Shown: in pieces, positions 32,187 through 41,283 of the stretch
How the letters are laid out: each line of letters opens with the position of its first letter
How positions within the stretch are numbered: the first letter of the stretch is position 1
Origin: Microbacterium sp. RURRCA19A
GTDB taxonomy: Bacteria > Actinomycetota > Actinomycetes > Actinomycetales > Microbacteriaceae
Reading direction: 5' to 3'
DNA: 64,000 bases
Assembly: GCF_900156455.1 (NCBI RefSeq)
Contig: NZ_FTNQ01000001.1
Coordinates: 1,596,519-1,660,518, forward strand
Notes under the pieces: model-generated
The model's database searches: none
What the model saw: the letters and a program-made list of their open reading frames with translations, nothing else
Told to the model about the DNA's origin: nothing
Position numbers and translations under genes: made by a program

Positions 32187-35030
32187 TCAGAACCCGGTGG
32201 ACAGCACCCGGTCGAGCATGTCGGCGAAGTAGTCGGCCGAGGCATGCGAGACGCACAGAGGCGGCTTGATCTTCAGCACGTTCTGGTGATCGCCGGTCGG
32301 CTGCATGACGACGCCGAGCTCGAGGAGGCGGTCGCAGATCGCCGCGGTCTCCTCGGTCGCGGGCTCGAGCGTCGCGCGGTCGCGCACGAATTCGAGGCCC
32401 AGGTACAGCCCCGACCCGTGCACGGTGCCGACGAGCGGATGCCGCTCCCCCAGCGCCTCGAGACGGGCCTTCAGGTGTCCGCCGACGACACGGGCGTTCT
32501 CCTGCAGCCCCTCGTCCTCGATGATGTCGAGGATCGTGCTGCCCACCACCGACGACAGCGGCGAACCGCCCGTCGACGAGAAGAAGTAGCCCTGCGTGCG
32601 GTAGCGGTCGGCGATCTCGCGGCGCGTGATGACGGCGCCGAGCGGGAACCCGCCGCCGATCGACTTCGCGACCGCGACGATGTCGGGCACCACGCCCTGC
32701 TGCCGGAAGCCCCAGAACCACGACCCGAGACGGCCGAACCCGACCTGCACCTCGTCGGCGATCGCGAGACCGCCGAGCTCGCGCACCGCGGCGTAGACCT
32801 CGCGGAGGTAGCCGTCGGGGAGCGCGACACCCCCGGCGTTGCCGTAGAAGGTCTCGCTGAGGAAGGCCGCGGGCGCGTGCCCTTCGGCGGCGAACGCGCG
32901 GATGCGTTCCACCGCCTCGGGCGCGTAGCGCGCGGCATCCGCCCCGCGGTGACGACCGCGGTAGGAGTTCGCGGCGTCGACCGTGTGCACCCAGTCGGGG
33001 CGGGTCTCCAGGGCGTTGGGGTTGTCGGCGATCGAGGTCGACACCGCGTCGCTGGCGTAGGTCCAGCCGTGGTACGCCTCGGCCATCGCGATGACGTCGC
33101 TGCGGCCGGTCGCGGCCATGCCGAGACGGATCGCGAGGTCCACCGCCTCCGAGCCGGAGTTGACGAAGAACACCGTGTCGAGTTCGTCGGGCAGGGTGGC
33201 GGCCAGCCGCTCGCCGTACTCGGTGATCGCGGCGTAGTGGAAACGCGAGTTGGTGTTGAGCAGGCGCGTCTGACGCGAGACGGCGGCGTGGATCCGCGGG
33301 TGCGCGTGGCCGACCGAGGCGACGTTGTTCACCATGTCGAGGTAGACGCGTCCGTCGACGCCCACGAGGTACTCGCGCCACCCGCGCTCGATCTGCGGCG
33401 GCCGGGAGTAGTAGTGCTCCTGCACCTCGGCGACGACGGCCTCACGGCGTTCGAGCAGATCGTCCGGTTCGGCCGCGGGCGCGGCGACACCGAGCGCGGG
33501 GGTCGCATCGCCGATCACGGCACGCCAGCCGGGCAGGTCGCTCGGCCGCACGGCATCCGGGATCTCCGCCGGGTCGAGGGCGCTGAGCAGCACGCGCACA
33601 CGTGTCCGGGCGGGCACCTCGACCGTGCCCGCACCGGAGCTCGGGATGCCGTCTCCCACGCGCACCGAGAGCGCGCCGTCGGGCAGTTCGAGGCTCGTCG
33701 GCGTCGCGAACCACACCGACGCGGCCGTCGGCACGGTCGCCGGCTCCTCGGGGGTGCGGGAGGGGGCGCCCAGGAGCGTCGGCACGAGGGCGGGGAGGAC
33801 GACCGCGTCGGCACCGCCGTCGATCAGGCGCTGCGCCGCCCGCTCGAGGGCATCGGCGTCGAGCCACGCCCCTTCGTCCGACAGCGGCGACAGGGTCGTG
33901 GCATCCAGGACGACGGGACGGAGCGTCGCGGGGAGGATCGGCGCGCTCTCCCAGGCCGGGAGGTCGGAGGTCGGACGACCGAGGGCTCGGCGGATGCGGG
34001 CGGTCGCGACCTCGACCGGCACGGCGACGGCGCGGCGGAGGATCTCGAACTCGCGGTCGAGCGCGTTGGTGGCGTAATCGTTCGCATCGTCGAGCCGCAC
34101 CTGCTGACGGCCGCTCAGCACGAGGACGACCCCGCGCAGCACGACGAGGGGCCACAGCGCCGTGATCTCGTCGTCGGACAGCGGGCGGCGACGATCGAAC
34201 GCCGCGATCGCGGGCAGGGTCGAGGCGTAGGTCGCGCCGTCGTGGTGGAGCACCGACGACACGGTCACCGCGATCTCCCCCACGGACCACGATTCGATGA
34301 CGTCGCCGAAGTCGATGACGGCGTCGGGGAGGGTCGCGACGCCGTGCGGGCGCAGGACGTTGTCGTCGGTCACGTCGAAGTGACCGAGTTGCCGCGGCAG
34401 GGCGTCGGCGACGGGGTGCAGCACGGCGAGGGCGGCGGCCGTGGCCGCGGCGCAGTACTCGCGCACCCCGGCATCCGGTTCGGTCGCGGAGATCTCGGCG
34501 ATCACGCGCTCCGCGTGCTGCAGATCCCACTGCAGCACGCGACCGGACGCGGGGTGCGTCTCCCCCGCGAGCGCCACGCTGACCGCGGCCGAGAGTTCAC
34601 CGAGGCGTTCGACCACGCGCGGCGACAGGTAGCCCGATCCCATCAGGGTCGAGCCCGGGACGAACGAGATCACCCGCGCATGCAGCCGACCCTGGCTCGT
34701 CTCCCACCAGCCGGTCATCGGACCGCGGGGGCCCTCGACGATCTCGGGGACACGCAACCCCGGCTCGGCCCGCGCGACGGCGGCGGCCGCGGCATCCTGC
34801 ATGTCGATCTCGATCTCGCTGAACACGGGGTTGCTGATCTTCAGCACCCCCAGCGGTTCGCCGCCCCCGGCGGGACGGACGAGGAAGTTCTGGTCCTGCT
34901 GGCTGCCGAGGCTCTGGAGCTCCACGTCGAGCCCGTGCACGTCGCGGAGGAGCGCGACGGCCTCATCGGTGGAGAGGGTCGGCGTCGGCAGTTCGCCGGC
35001 CGTGAAGTAGTCGAACAGGGTGTCGGTCAT
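32187..35030 (-). CDS. Kinase / class III PLP phospholyase fusion protein
   Basis: 947 residues in three parts. Residues 1-350 are an aminoglycoside-phosphotransferase/choline-kinase fold with the catalytic loop HFDVTDDN (H217, D219, N224) and IDFGD. Residues ~360-520 form a poorly conserved Ala/Pro-rich linker domain. Residues ~530-947 are a class III aminotransferase-fold PLP enzyme with Schiff-base Lys789 in VAVAKSIGGG. In vertebrates the separate relatives are hydroxylysine kinase and the ammoniophospholyases acting on phosphohydroxylysine or phosphoethanolamine; such bacterial fusions are known. The protein probably phosphorylates an amino alcohol and eliminates phosphate and ammonia. 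ATG 35030 has GGAG 8 nt upstream. An amino-acid permease lies upstream. Confidence 0.82.
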   Translation of the reverse strand: MTDTLFDYFTAGELPTPTLSTDEAVALLRDVHGLDVELQSLGSQQDQNFLVRPAGGGEPLGVLKISNPVFSEIEIDMQDAAAAAVARAEPGLRVPEIVEGPRGPMTGWWETSQGRLHARVISFVPGSTLMGSGYLSPRVVERLGELSAAVSVALAGETHPASGRVLQWDLQHAERVIAEISATEPDAGVREYCAAATAAALAVLHPVADALPRQLGHFDVTDDNVLRPHGVATLPDAVIDFGDVIESWSVGEIAVTVSSVLHHDGATYASTLPAIAAFDRRRPLSDDEITALWPLVVLRGVVLVLSGRQQVRLDDANDYATNALDREFEILRRAVAVPVEVATARIRRALGRPTSDLPAWESAPILPATLRPVVLDATTLSPLSDEGAWLDADALERAAQRLIDGGADAVVLPALVPTLLGAPSRTPEEPATVPTAASVWFATPTSLELPDGALSVRVGDGIPSSGAGTVEVPARTRVRVLLSALDPAEIPDAVRPSDLPGWRAVIGDATPALGVAAPAAEPDDLLERREAVVAEVQEHYYSRPPQIERGWREYLVGVDGRVYLDMVNNVASVGHAHPRIHAAVSRQTRLLNTNSRFHYAAITEYGERLAATLPDELDTVFFVNSGSEAVDLAIRLGMAATGRSDVIAMAEAYHGWTYASDAVSTSIADNPNALETRPDWVHTVDAANSYRGRHRGADAARYAPEAVERIRAFAAEGHAPAAFLSETFYGNAGGVALPDGYLREVYAAVRELGGLAIADEVQVGFGRLGSWFWGFRQQGVVPDIVAVAKSIGGGFPLGAVITRREIADRYRTQGYFFSSTGGSPLSSVVGSTILDIIEDEGLQENARVVGGHLKARLEALGERHPLVGTVHGSGLYLGLEFVRDRATLEPATEETAAICDRLLELGVVMQPTGDHQNVLKIKPPLCVSHASADYFADMLDRVLSTGF

Positions 35031-35106
35031 GACGGGCTCCATGGGGCGCGGAACGGGATGGGGCGGCAGCGCCCCGGGTCTTCGGGTGACGAGAAAACAC
35101 TAGGGC

Positions 35107-35139
35107 GGCGCGGCGCCCCGGGGAACGGGACGCCGCGCC
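35107..35139 (-). terminator. Hairpin after the APC permease gene
   Basis: Read on the minus strand, a 9-bp perfect stem (GGCGCGGCG pairing with CGCCGCGCC) closes a 15-nt loop, 8 nt after the permease stop. A T-rich stretch (GTGTTTTC) follows about 10 nt later. It would separate permease expression from the kinase-phospholyase gene. Confidence 0.6.
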
Positions 35140-35146
35140 GGACGGG

Positions 35147-36502
35147 TCAGGCCAGGACGCGCTCGGGAGCGGGGGCCTCGTCGTCGAACTCGACCTCGGG
35201 CGGGCGACGACGGAATCCGCGTGTGAGGATCGCGAGCCAGACGATGCCGACGCCGATCCACACCAGCCCGACCGTGAGCGCCAGCGGCGAGAGGCTGAAC
35301 CACAGCCACGCGGTCAGGGCGAACCCGAGGGCGGGGAGCACGCCGTAGCGGAACACCGCCGCTCCCCCGTGCCGCTTCTCGTCGATGAGGAAGTGCTTGA
35401 TCACCGACAGGTTCACCAGCGAGAAGGCGGCGAGCGCGCCGAAGCTGATGAGGGATGCCACGGTGTTCAGGTCGGCGAAGAGCGCGGCCAGCGACACGAC
35501 GCCCACGAAGATCGCCGCACCGATGGGCGTCTGGTAGCGACGGCTCAGCCGCGCGAAGAACCGCGGCAGCACGCCGTCACGGCCCATCGCGAAGAGGATG
35601 CGGGAGACGCTGGCCTGCGAGGCGAGGGCCGCGGCGATGCACCCGGCGATGTAGGCCACGAGGAAGAAGACCTCGAGCCAGCGGCCCGCCGCCACCTCCA
35701 TGATCTGGTTCGCGGCGGCATCCGGGTTGGTCAGGTCCGCCACGTTCGGGATGACGAGCGTCGAGACGTAGGCGATCACGGTGAAGATGAGTCCGCCGAT
35801 GATCGTCGTGAGGATGATCGCGCGCGGGACGGTGCGCTGCGCGTCGCGGGCCTCTTCCGACAGGGTCGAGATCGCGTCGAAGCCGAGGAACGACAGCGCG
35901 AGCATCGCCGCGCCGGCCAGCAGGCCCGGGAAGGTCAGCCCGGCGTCATACAGCGGCTGCAGCAGCGACACCCCCGGGTTCTGGGCGACGTGGGCGATCG
36001 CGCACACCACGAACACGGCGGCGAACACCAGTTGCAGCCCGACCAGGACGAGGTTCGCGTTTCGCACGACCGTGATCCCGACGATGTTCAGTCCCGTGAT
36101 GAGCAGCACGCCCGCGAGCGCGAACACCCAGGGCGGGATGCCGGGGAGCTGCGCGTTGAGGTAGATGCCCATGAGCACGTAGTTGATGAGCGGCAGCAGC
36201 AGGTAGTCGATCATCAACGACCACCCGGTGAGGAAGCCGACGTGGCCGCCGAACGCCCGACGTGCGTACGTGTAGGCGCTGCCGGCACGCGGGAACGCCT
36301 TCACGAGGGCGGCGTAGCTGAACGCGGTGAAGAGCATGGCCACGAGCGTCACGAGGTACGCCGTCGGCACGTGGCCGCCGGTGGTGACGGCGACGAGGCC
36401 GTAAGTGGTGAACACGGTGAGAGGCACCATGTACGCCAGGCCGAAGATGACGAGGGAGGGCACTCCCATGACTCGCCGCAGCGAGGTGTCGGTGGAGGAC
36501 AT
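35147..36502 (-). CDS. APC-family amino acid permease
   Basis: 451 residues with about 12 membrane helices. The first helix region (LRRVMGVPSLVIFGLAYMVPLTVFTTYG) and the GLSFDAISTLSEEARDAQRTVPRAI-like loop (here ALSFLGFDAISTLSEEA) are typical of amino acid/polyamine/organocation transporters, which import substrates with protons. ATG 36502 has AGGAA 5 nt upstream. It lies downstream of an amidohydrolase and upstream of the kinase-phospholyase fusion, which suggests uptake of an amino-alcohol or amino-acid substrate for that pathway. Confidence 0.88.
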   Translation of the reverse strand: MSSTDTSLRRVMGVPSLVIFGLAYMVPLTVFTTYGLVAVTTGGHVPTAYLVTLVAMLFTAFSYAALVKAFPRAGSAYTYARRAFGGHVGFLTGWSLMIDYLLLPLINYVLMGIYLNAQLPGIPPWVFALAGVLLITGLNIVGITVVRNANLVLVGLQLVFAAVFVVCAIAHVAQNPGVSLLQPLYDAGLTFPGLLAGAAMLALSFLGFDAISTLSEEARDAQRTVPRAIILTTIIGGLIFTVIAYVSTLVIPNVADLTNPDAAANQIMEVAAGRWLEVFFLVAYIAGCIAAALASQASVSRILFAMGRDGVLPRFFARLSRRYQTPIGAAIFVGVVSLAALFADLNTVASLISFGALAAFSLVNLSVIKHFLIDEKRHGGAAVFRYGVLPALGFALTAWLWFSLSPLALTVGLVWIGVGIVWLAILTRGFRRRPPEVEFDDEAPAPERVLA

Positions 36503-36518
36503 CGGGTTCCTGTTCGGG

Positions 36519-38120
36519 TCAGAGAACGGCGGCCGCGGGGACGGCGAGGAAGGTGGGGATGCCACGGCGCCAGGTGCCGCGGACACGTGCATCGGCGATC
36601 CGGGACGCCGGGGTGCGGCGGATGTCCCGGTCGATCCAGACGAGGTCGGCGACCATTCCGGGTCGCAGGGTCCCCCGGTCGTCCTGGTCTCCGGCCTGGT
36701 GGGCGACGCCGAGGGTGGCGGCGTCGAGAGCCTCGTCGACGGTGAGGCGCTCGTCGGGCTGCCATCCACCGGCGGGGAGTCCGTCGGTGTCCTGGCGGGT
36801 GACGGCGGTGCGGATGCCGGCGAGCACCTCGGGCGAGGTGACCGGCCAGTCGCTGCCGAAGCTGAGGCGGGCACCGGCCTTCTGGGCCGAGTGCATGCGG
36901 TACTGCCGTTCGCGCCCGGGTCCCAGGCGCGGAAGAGTGAGGTCGGTCATCACCGCGTCGGGCATGGCCCACTGCGGCTGGAAGCAGAAGGTCACGTCGA
37001 GGTCGGCCAGGCGATCGAGGTCGACGGGGTCGATGACCTGGGCATGCGCGATCGTGAGCCGGCGCCCCCCGCGGAGGCTCTCGCGGATCCGTTCCGCGGC
37101 GTCGATCGCGGCACGGACCGCGGCGTCGCCGATCGCGTGCAGGTGCACGTCGAACCCGGCCGCGTCGCACGCGACGACCGCGTCGGCCAACTGATCGGGC
37201 CGCCAGTTGGGGAGTCCCCGGGTCTGGGCGTCGTGGTAGCACTCGAGCAGGTGCGCCGTATGGTTCTCGAGGATGCCGTCGACGAAGAACTTCACCGTAC
37301 GGCAGGTCAGTCCCGGTTCGTCCCGCACGGCTCGGGCGGTGCGGCGGAGGTGCTCCAACTGCCCGGGCCACCGCTGCGGGTCGGCGCGGAGCGCGAGGTC
37401 GACGTCGACGGCCAGTCGGCCGGCGCGCGCCGCCGCCATCCAGGAGGGGACGTCGTGCTCCTCCGCCCACGCCTCCTGCGCCCAGACGATGCCGTGGGTC
37501 GCGAGCTGCTGCGTAGCCCACGCCAGCGCGTCGACATCCGCGGCCAGGCCCGGCCGAGGGGCGCGATCGAGCACGAGATCGATCGCGGGCCGCTCGACGA
37601 GGGTGCCGCGCGGGGATCCGTCGGCCCTTCGCAGGATGCGCCCGAGCGCGGGGTCGGGGGTGTCGGCATCCACCCCCGCGGCCTCGAGGGCCGCCGTGTT
37701 GACCCAGGCCGTGTGGTAGTCCCACGCGTGGAGCACGACCGGGCGGTCGGGAACGGCCGCATCGAGCCACCGTGCGTCGAACACGCCGCCGTCGACGAGA
37801 GTGGCGTCGTAACTGCCGCCCACCAGCCACGGCTCGTCGGACTCGGCGGCCCACGCGCGCACCCGCTCCACGATCTCGTCGACCGAGCTCGCATCGCGCA
37901 GGACCGGGCCGCGGCGCTCGCGCCCCGCCAGGAGCGGATGCGCGTGACCGTCGCGGAAGGCGGGGAGCAGCAGCCCGCCCTCGAGGTCGACGGTCTCGGC
38001 GTCCGCGGGCACGGGATGATCGGGGTCCGCGATCACCCCGTCGACGACGACCAGTCGGTCGGCGTCGGGGCCGACGCCGTCGACCCGGATCGCGCCACCG
38101 TGGAATACGACGACCGCCAT
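36519..38120 (-). CDS. Amidohydrolase 3 family metal-dependent hydrolase
   Basis: 533 residues, YtcJ-like. The N-terminal beta-sandwich leads to FRDGHAHPLLAG (metal HxH). Later features are VHLHAIGDAAVRAAID (metal His) and FGSDWPVTSPE near the C-terminus (metal Asp). Members hydrolyse amides, formamides or carbamates. AGGAGG lies upstream of the ATG at 38118-38120. It is 16 nt upstream of the permease gene and divergent from a TetR gene, so it probably forms a TetR-controlled unit with the permease. Substrate unknown. Confidence 0.87.
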   Translation of the reverse strand: MAVVVFHGGAIRVDGVGPDADRLVVVDGVIADPDHPVPADAETVDLEGGLLLPAFRDGHAHPLLAGRERRGPVLRDASSVDEIVERVRAWAAESDEPWLVGGSYDATLVDGGVFDARWLDAAVPDRPVVLHAWDYHTAWVNTAALEAAGVDADTPDPALGRILRRADGSPRGTLVERPAIDLVLDRAPRPGLAADVDALAWATQQLATHGIVWAQEAWAEEHDVPSWMAAARAGRLAVDVDLALRADPQRWPGQLEHLRRTARAVRDEPGLTCRTVKFFVDGILENHTAHLLECYHDAQTRGLPNWRPDQLADAVVACDAAGFDVHLHAIGDAAVRAAIDAAERIRESLRGGRRLTIAHAQVIDPVDLDRLADLDVTFCFQPQWAMPDAVMTDLTLPRLGPGRERQYRMHSAQKAGARLSFGSDWPVTSPEVLAGIRTAVTRQDTDGLPAGGWQPDERLTVDEALDAATLGVAHQAGDQDDRGTLRPGMVADLVWIDRDIRRTPASRIADARVRGTWRRGIPTFLAVPAAAVL

Positions 38121-38159
38121 GGAAACCTCCTCGAGACCACGCCCGAATGAAACATACAG

Positions 38160-38181
38160 CGTAGGTTTTACGAACGCTACG
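38160..38181. promoter_or_regulatory. Dyad CGTAG-N12-CTACG, candidate TetR operator
   Basis: Five-base arms in the 172-bp divergent region between the amidohydrolase (start 38120) and tetR (start 38293). The segment is markedly AT-richer than the rest. The dyad sits 40-61 nt upstream of the amidohydrolase start. Confidence 0.4.
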
Positions 38182-38292
38182 GTTTCTTTCCCGCGGCCGT
38201 CGCCCGTTTCGCCGACTCTTCACCGCACCGATACACCGTCGAAACACGAGCGATCGCGTAGCGTTGTCGAACCCCGACCGAAAGGCTCCGTC

Positions 38293-38916
38293 GTGCCCCG
38301 GCCGTCGCATCCGAAGCTCTCCCGCGAAGCGATCGCGCGCGCAGCCCTCGCCCTCGTCGACCGCGACGGATCCGACGGGGCGAGCATCCGCCGCGTCGCC
38401 GACCGATTGAACGTGCACCCGACGTCGCTGTACAACCACGTGCCGAACCTGGCCGCCCTCATCGAGGACGTGCGCGCCCTCGTCTCCGCGCGCATCGACT
38501 CGACCGCCCTGCGCGAGCAGGACTGGGAGGAGGGTCTGGCGCTCTGGGCGCGCTCGTACCGCGACGCCTTCCGCCGGCATCCGAAGACCATCCCGCTGCT
38601 GATGTCGCACCGGTCGTCCGCGCCGCTGCTGATGTCGCAATACGAGGACTTCGCGTGCGCCGCCGAGCGGGTCGGCTGGACGAGCGACGACATCCTGCCG
38701 CTCCTGACGGCGTTCGAGTCGTTCATCCTCGGCAGTGTGCTCGACATGTCCGGGCCGAGCGTCATGTTCGACCCCACCGGCCAGGAGGCGACCGTCCCGC
38801 GTTTCGCCGCCGCCTACGCGGCGCTCGAGAATCACGACCCCGTCGACCCGGTGGCCACTCGCGCTTTCGAACTGGGCCTCAGCCTGCTCATCGCCGGAGC
38901 GCGCCCACGGCGCTGA
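38293..38916 (+). CDS. TetR/AcrR-family regulator
   Basis: 207 residues. HTH: LSREAIARAALALVDRDGSDGASIRRVADRLNVHPTSLYNHVPNLAALIEDV, the canonical TetR N-terminal domain. The C-terminal ligand-binding part is helical (TetR_C type, LWARSYRDAFRRHPKTIPLLMSH). I start at GTG 38293, with AAAGG 8 nt upstream; a frame extending to 38119 lacks support. Divergent from the amidohydrolase-permease unit, which it probably represses. Confidence 0.88.
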   Translation: MPRPSHPKLSREAIARAALALVDRDGSDGASIRRVADRLNVHPTSLYNHVPNLAALIEDVRALVSARIDSTALREQDWEEGLALWARSYRDAFRRHPKTIPLLMSHRSSAPLLMSQYEDFACAAERVGWTSDDILPLLTAFESFILGSVLDMSGPSVMFDPTGQEATVPRFAAAYAALENHDPVDPVATRAFELGLSLLIAGARPRR

Positions 38917-38919
38917 GGC

Positions 38920-39723
38920 TCACATGCGGGCGTAGCGCGAACGGGCGAAGCAGAACAGGCCGTAGACCACGAGTCCCGCGCCCACGAGCCAGAGCACGAT
39001 CTGGCCGAACGGGAGGCCCGCGAGCGTGCGGAGAGCTCCATCGAGTCCCGTCGCGGCGTTCGGGTCGTGGGTGAGCGCCGCGACCACGAACAGGATGCCG
39101 GCCACCCCCACCGCGATGCCCTTCGCGATGTATCCCCCCGTGCCGAACGCCCGGATGCCACGGCCCGCGGCGCCGCTCGGGACCGAGATGCTCTTCAGGA
39201 ACGCGCGGGTGATGCCGCGGACGACGAACGCCACTCCCACCGCCGCGACGGCCACGCCGATGAGGACGAGGAGGAAGACGCCACCGGGCGACGCGAGCAG
39301 GGTGGCGCTGAAGTTCTTCGTCTGCTCCGAGGACTGCGATCGTCCCCCCGTCGCCGCTGTGAATGCGGTGCCCGCGATCGCCGCGTAGGCCACCGCGGTA
39401 CCGACGTACTTCGCCCGATAGCCCCACCGCTTCTTGGCATCCGGGTTCCGCTCGACGACGGCCTCGCTGATCTGCCAGATCGCCAGCGCCGCGAGACCGA
39501 CGACGATGACCCACAGCAGGAGCAGTCCGGCGGGAGCGGCGGCGACCTGGGCGAGCGCTCCCGACTGGTCGGCGCTGTCACCCGCGCCGCCGGTGGCGAT
39601 CGTGATCGCGATGACGCCGATGAGGAGATGGAGCACCCCGAGCACGACGTACCCGACACGGGCGGCGACACGGAAGGCGGTCGAGTCTTGTGCTTTGTCT
39701 GCGGCGGCGCTGGCGGAGGTCAT
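38920..39723 (-). CDS. DUF1206 membrane protein
   Basis: 267 residues arranged as three tandem two-helix units, each with a glycine-rich first helix: RVGYVVLGVLHLLIGVIAI, YVGTAVAYAAIAGTAFTAA, and GYIAKGIAVGVAGILFVVAA. This is the DUF1206 repeat plan, six membrane segments with a short basic C-terminus (RSRYARM). Function unknown. The ATG has TACGGT 6 nt upstream, so it is a leaderless candidate. It converges with the tetR gene 3 nt away. Confidence 0.85.
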   Translation of the reverse strand: MTSASAAADKAQDSTAFRVAARVGYVVLGVLHLLIGVIAITIATGGAGDSADQSGALAQVAAAPAGLLLLWVIVVGLAALAIWQISEAVVERNPDAKKRWGYRAKYVGTAVAYAAIAGTAFTAATGGRSQSSEQTKNFSATLLASPGGVFLLVLIGVAVAAVGVAFVVRGITRAFLKSISVPSGAAGRGIRAFGTGGYIAKGIAVGVAGILFVVAALTHDPNAATGLDGALRTLAGLPFGQIVLWLVGAGLVVYGLFCFARSRYARM

Positions 39724-39739
39724 CCGTGCACCGTAGCGC

Positions 39740-40429
39740 TCACGGCGCCGGGACGGCAGCCCGTTGCGCTCGTCGCTCTCGTCCTGTTTCGACGGCCGCC
39801 CACACGAGTGTCGCCACCGCGATCCCCTCGAGCAGGCCCGCCGTGACGTCCGACAACCAGTGGGCGTGCAGGTACGTCCGGCTCCACATCATCAGCACGA
39901 CCCAGATCGCACCGGCCGCCCACACCCATCGCCGTCGCAGGATGAGACCGAGGGTCACGACGATGGTGGTGGCCACCGCCGTGTGGCCCGACGGGAACGA
40001 CGTCGCGACCGTCTCCGCCAGGGAGTCGGTGGGGCGCGCGCGGGCGATCACCGCGGCCATCGGTGCGCCGATCGCGACGACCAGGGCGATGGCTCCGCCG
40101 ACGTTGAGCGCATCCCACGGTCGTCGGAGCACGAGGAACACCACCGTGGTCGCGACCCCGATCAGGATCATGCCGATCGTGCCGCCGACGATCGCCGGCA
40201 CCCACGCGACGAGGACACCGACGGGTGAGGCGATGGCCGACATCAGGTCATCCCACGCCGCATCGACCGGCAGCGGCGCCGAGTTCGCCAGGGCGACGAA
40301 GAGTCGCAGTGCGACGAACAGCACCGTGGCGACGACACCGACGATCAGCGCACGCGCACGGCGCGCATCGGGGGCGGCCGGCGAGATCGGGTCGGCGTCG
40401 GCCGAGGGGTGGTCGGCAGTGGCATCCAT
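39740..40429 (-). CDS. PAP2-family membrane phosphatase
   Basis: 229 residues with about six membrane segments. The three PAP2 motifs are visible: a diverged first motif around ARARPTDS, PSGHTAV (motif 2, catalytic His) and SRTYLHAHWLSD (motif 3, nucleophile His). These enzymes dephosphorylate lipid phosphates or undecaprenyl pyrophosphate at the outer face of the membrane. The 30-residue N-terminus is polar and probably cytoplasmic. It starts just downstream of a relic of a lactate permease gene. Confidence 0.85.
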   Translation of the reverse strand: MDATADHPSADADPISPAAPDARRARALIVGVVATVLFVALRLFVALANSAPLPVDAAWDDLMSAIASPVGVLVAWVPAIVGGTIGMILIGVATTVVFLVLRRPWDALNVGGAIALVVAIGAPMAAVIARARPTDSLAETVATSFPSGHTAVATTIVVTLGLILRRRWVWAAGAIWVVLMMWSRTYLHAHWLSDVTAGLLEGIAVATLVWAAVETGRERRAQRAAVPAP

Positions 40430-40499
40430 CCCGCGATCTTCGCAAGAGCGGCCGGGACGGAGCGAGAGCTTGCGCGAGAGCGACGAGGCGGTCGTTCAC

Positions 40500-40578
40500 C
40501 ACCGATCCGGTGAAGAACACCCCGATCCACCCGATGATCGGCGCGAAGAGCGGGAAGAGCGGGCCCACATCGCGTCGT
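40500..40578 (-). pseudogene. Relic of an L-lactate permease gene
   Basis: Translating the minus strand from 40565 to 40503 gives GPLFPLFAPIIGWIGVFFTGS (21 residues), which closely matches the conserved loop of LldP/LctP lactate permeases ([20 protein letters not shown] in the enzyme family as I recall it). The similarity stops abruptly after FFTGS, and upstream the frame runs into an unrelated gene end. About 500 residues of the transporter are missing. This is a deletion remnant with no start or stop of its own. Confidence 0.6.
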
Positions 40579-41157
40579 TCATCGCGGCCCGGTTCCGTAG
40601 GCCAGCGTCACGGTCCAGGAGTCGCGCGAGAGGTCTGCCAATGAGTAATGGACAGAGCGGTCCGGCACCCATCCGCGCGAGAGATCCTCATCGAGGCGGA
40701 CGCGCTCGGGCTGTACCCGGGATCCGCGTCCGTCGGCATGGCGGACGGCGGTGACGCGGGTCCAGTGGGCGAGCAGCTGCGCCGCATCGGCATCCGGGAA
40801 GAGGTGCGAGTGCCGGCGCATCTCGTCGAGTTCCGCCGGCGTCGGATGCGCGGCGCGCACGTCGACGCCGAGGGGGATGACGATGTCGGCGACCGCGACG
40901 ACGGTCGCCGGGCCCCGACTGCACGTGTGGATGGACAGGGGCACCTCTTCGCCCCGCACCGTCGCGAGCAGGCGGGGGTGGTAGCCGAACTGCGCGGGAG
41001 CCTCGCGGATGACCCTGACCTGTCGAGGCTCGGCGTCGAGGAGGGCGGCGATGACGCGGCCCGCGAGAAGACGTTTGCGCTCGTGGTGGTCGAGTCGGTC
41101 GCTGACGCCGAGAAAGGCGGCGACTCCCGCCGGTGCTGACAGAGCTTCTGAGTCCAC
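40579..41157 (-). CDS. Degenerate 4'-phosphopantetheinyl-transferase-like protein
   Basis: 192 residues. The order of elements fits the PPTase fold: a helical ERKRLLAGRVIAALL, then PLSIHTCSRGPATVVAVAD, GVDVR, a helical stretch and HWTRVTAVRHADGRG. However, the catalytic GVDVE is GVDVR and the WxxKEA motif is WTRVTAV, so two Mg/CoA-binding positions are lost. I infer loss of transferase activity or a new role. GTG 41157 has AAGGG 7 nt upstream and is preferred to longer readings. Confidence 0.5.
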   Translation of the reverse strand: MDSEALSAPAGVAAFLGVSDRLDHHERKRLLAGRVIAALLDAEPRQVRVIREAPAQFGYHPRLLATVRGEEVPLSIHTCSRGPATVVAVADIVIPLGVDVRAAHPTPAELDEMRRHSHLFPDADAAQLLAHWTRVTAVRHADGRGSRVQPERVRLDEDLSRGWVPDRSVHYSLADLSRDSWTVTLAYGTGPR

Positions 41158-41283
41158 GAGCTGCCCTTCTCTCGGCACGGCGCACAGGCCGCGACACCGG
41201 CTCCACGCTAGCGAGAATCGGGACATTTCTGATTGACTCCCCGCGGAGTCGACCGACAACGGCCGGGCCGGAAGCGGCACGTC

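Noticed and set aside
32001..35348. A 1115-codon plus-strand frame opposite the kinase-phospholyase gene
   Set aside because: Shadow of the GC-biased third positions of the minus-strand gene; no recognisable domain.
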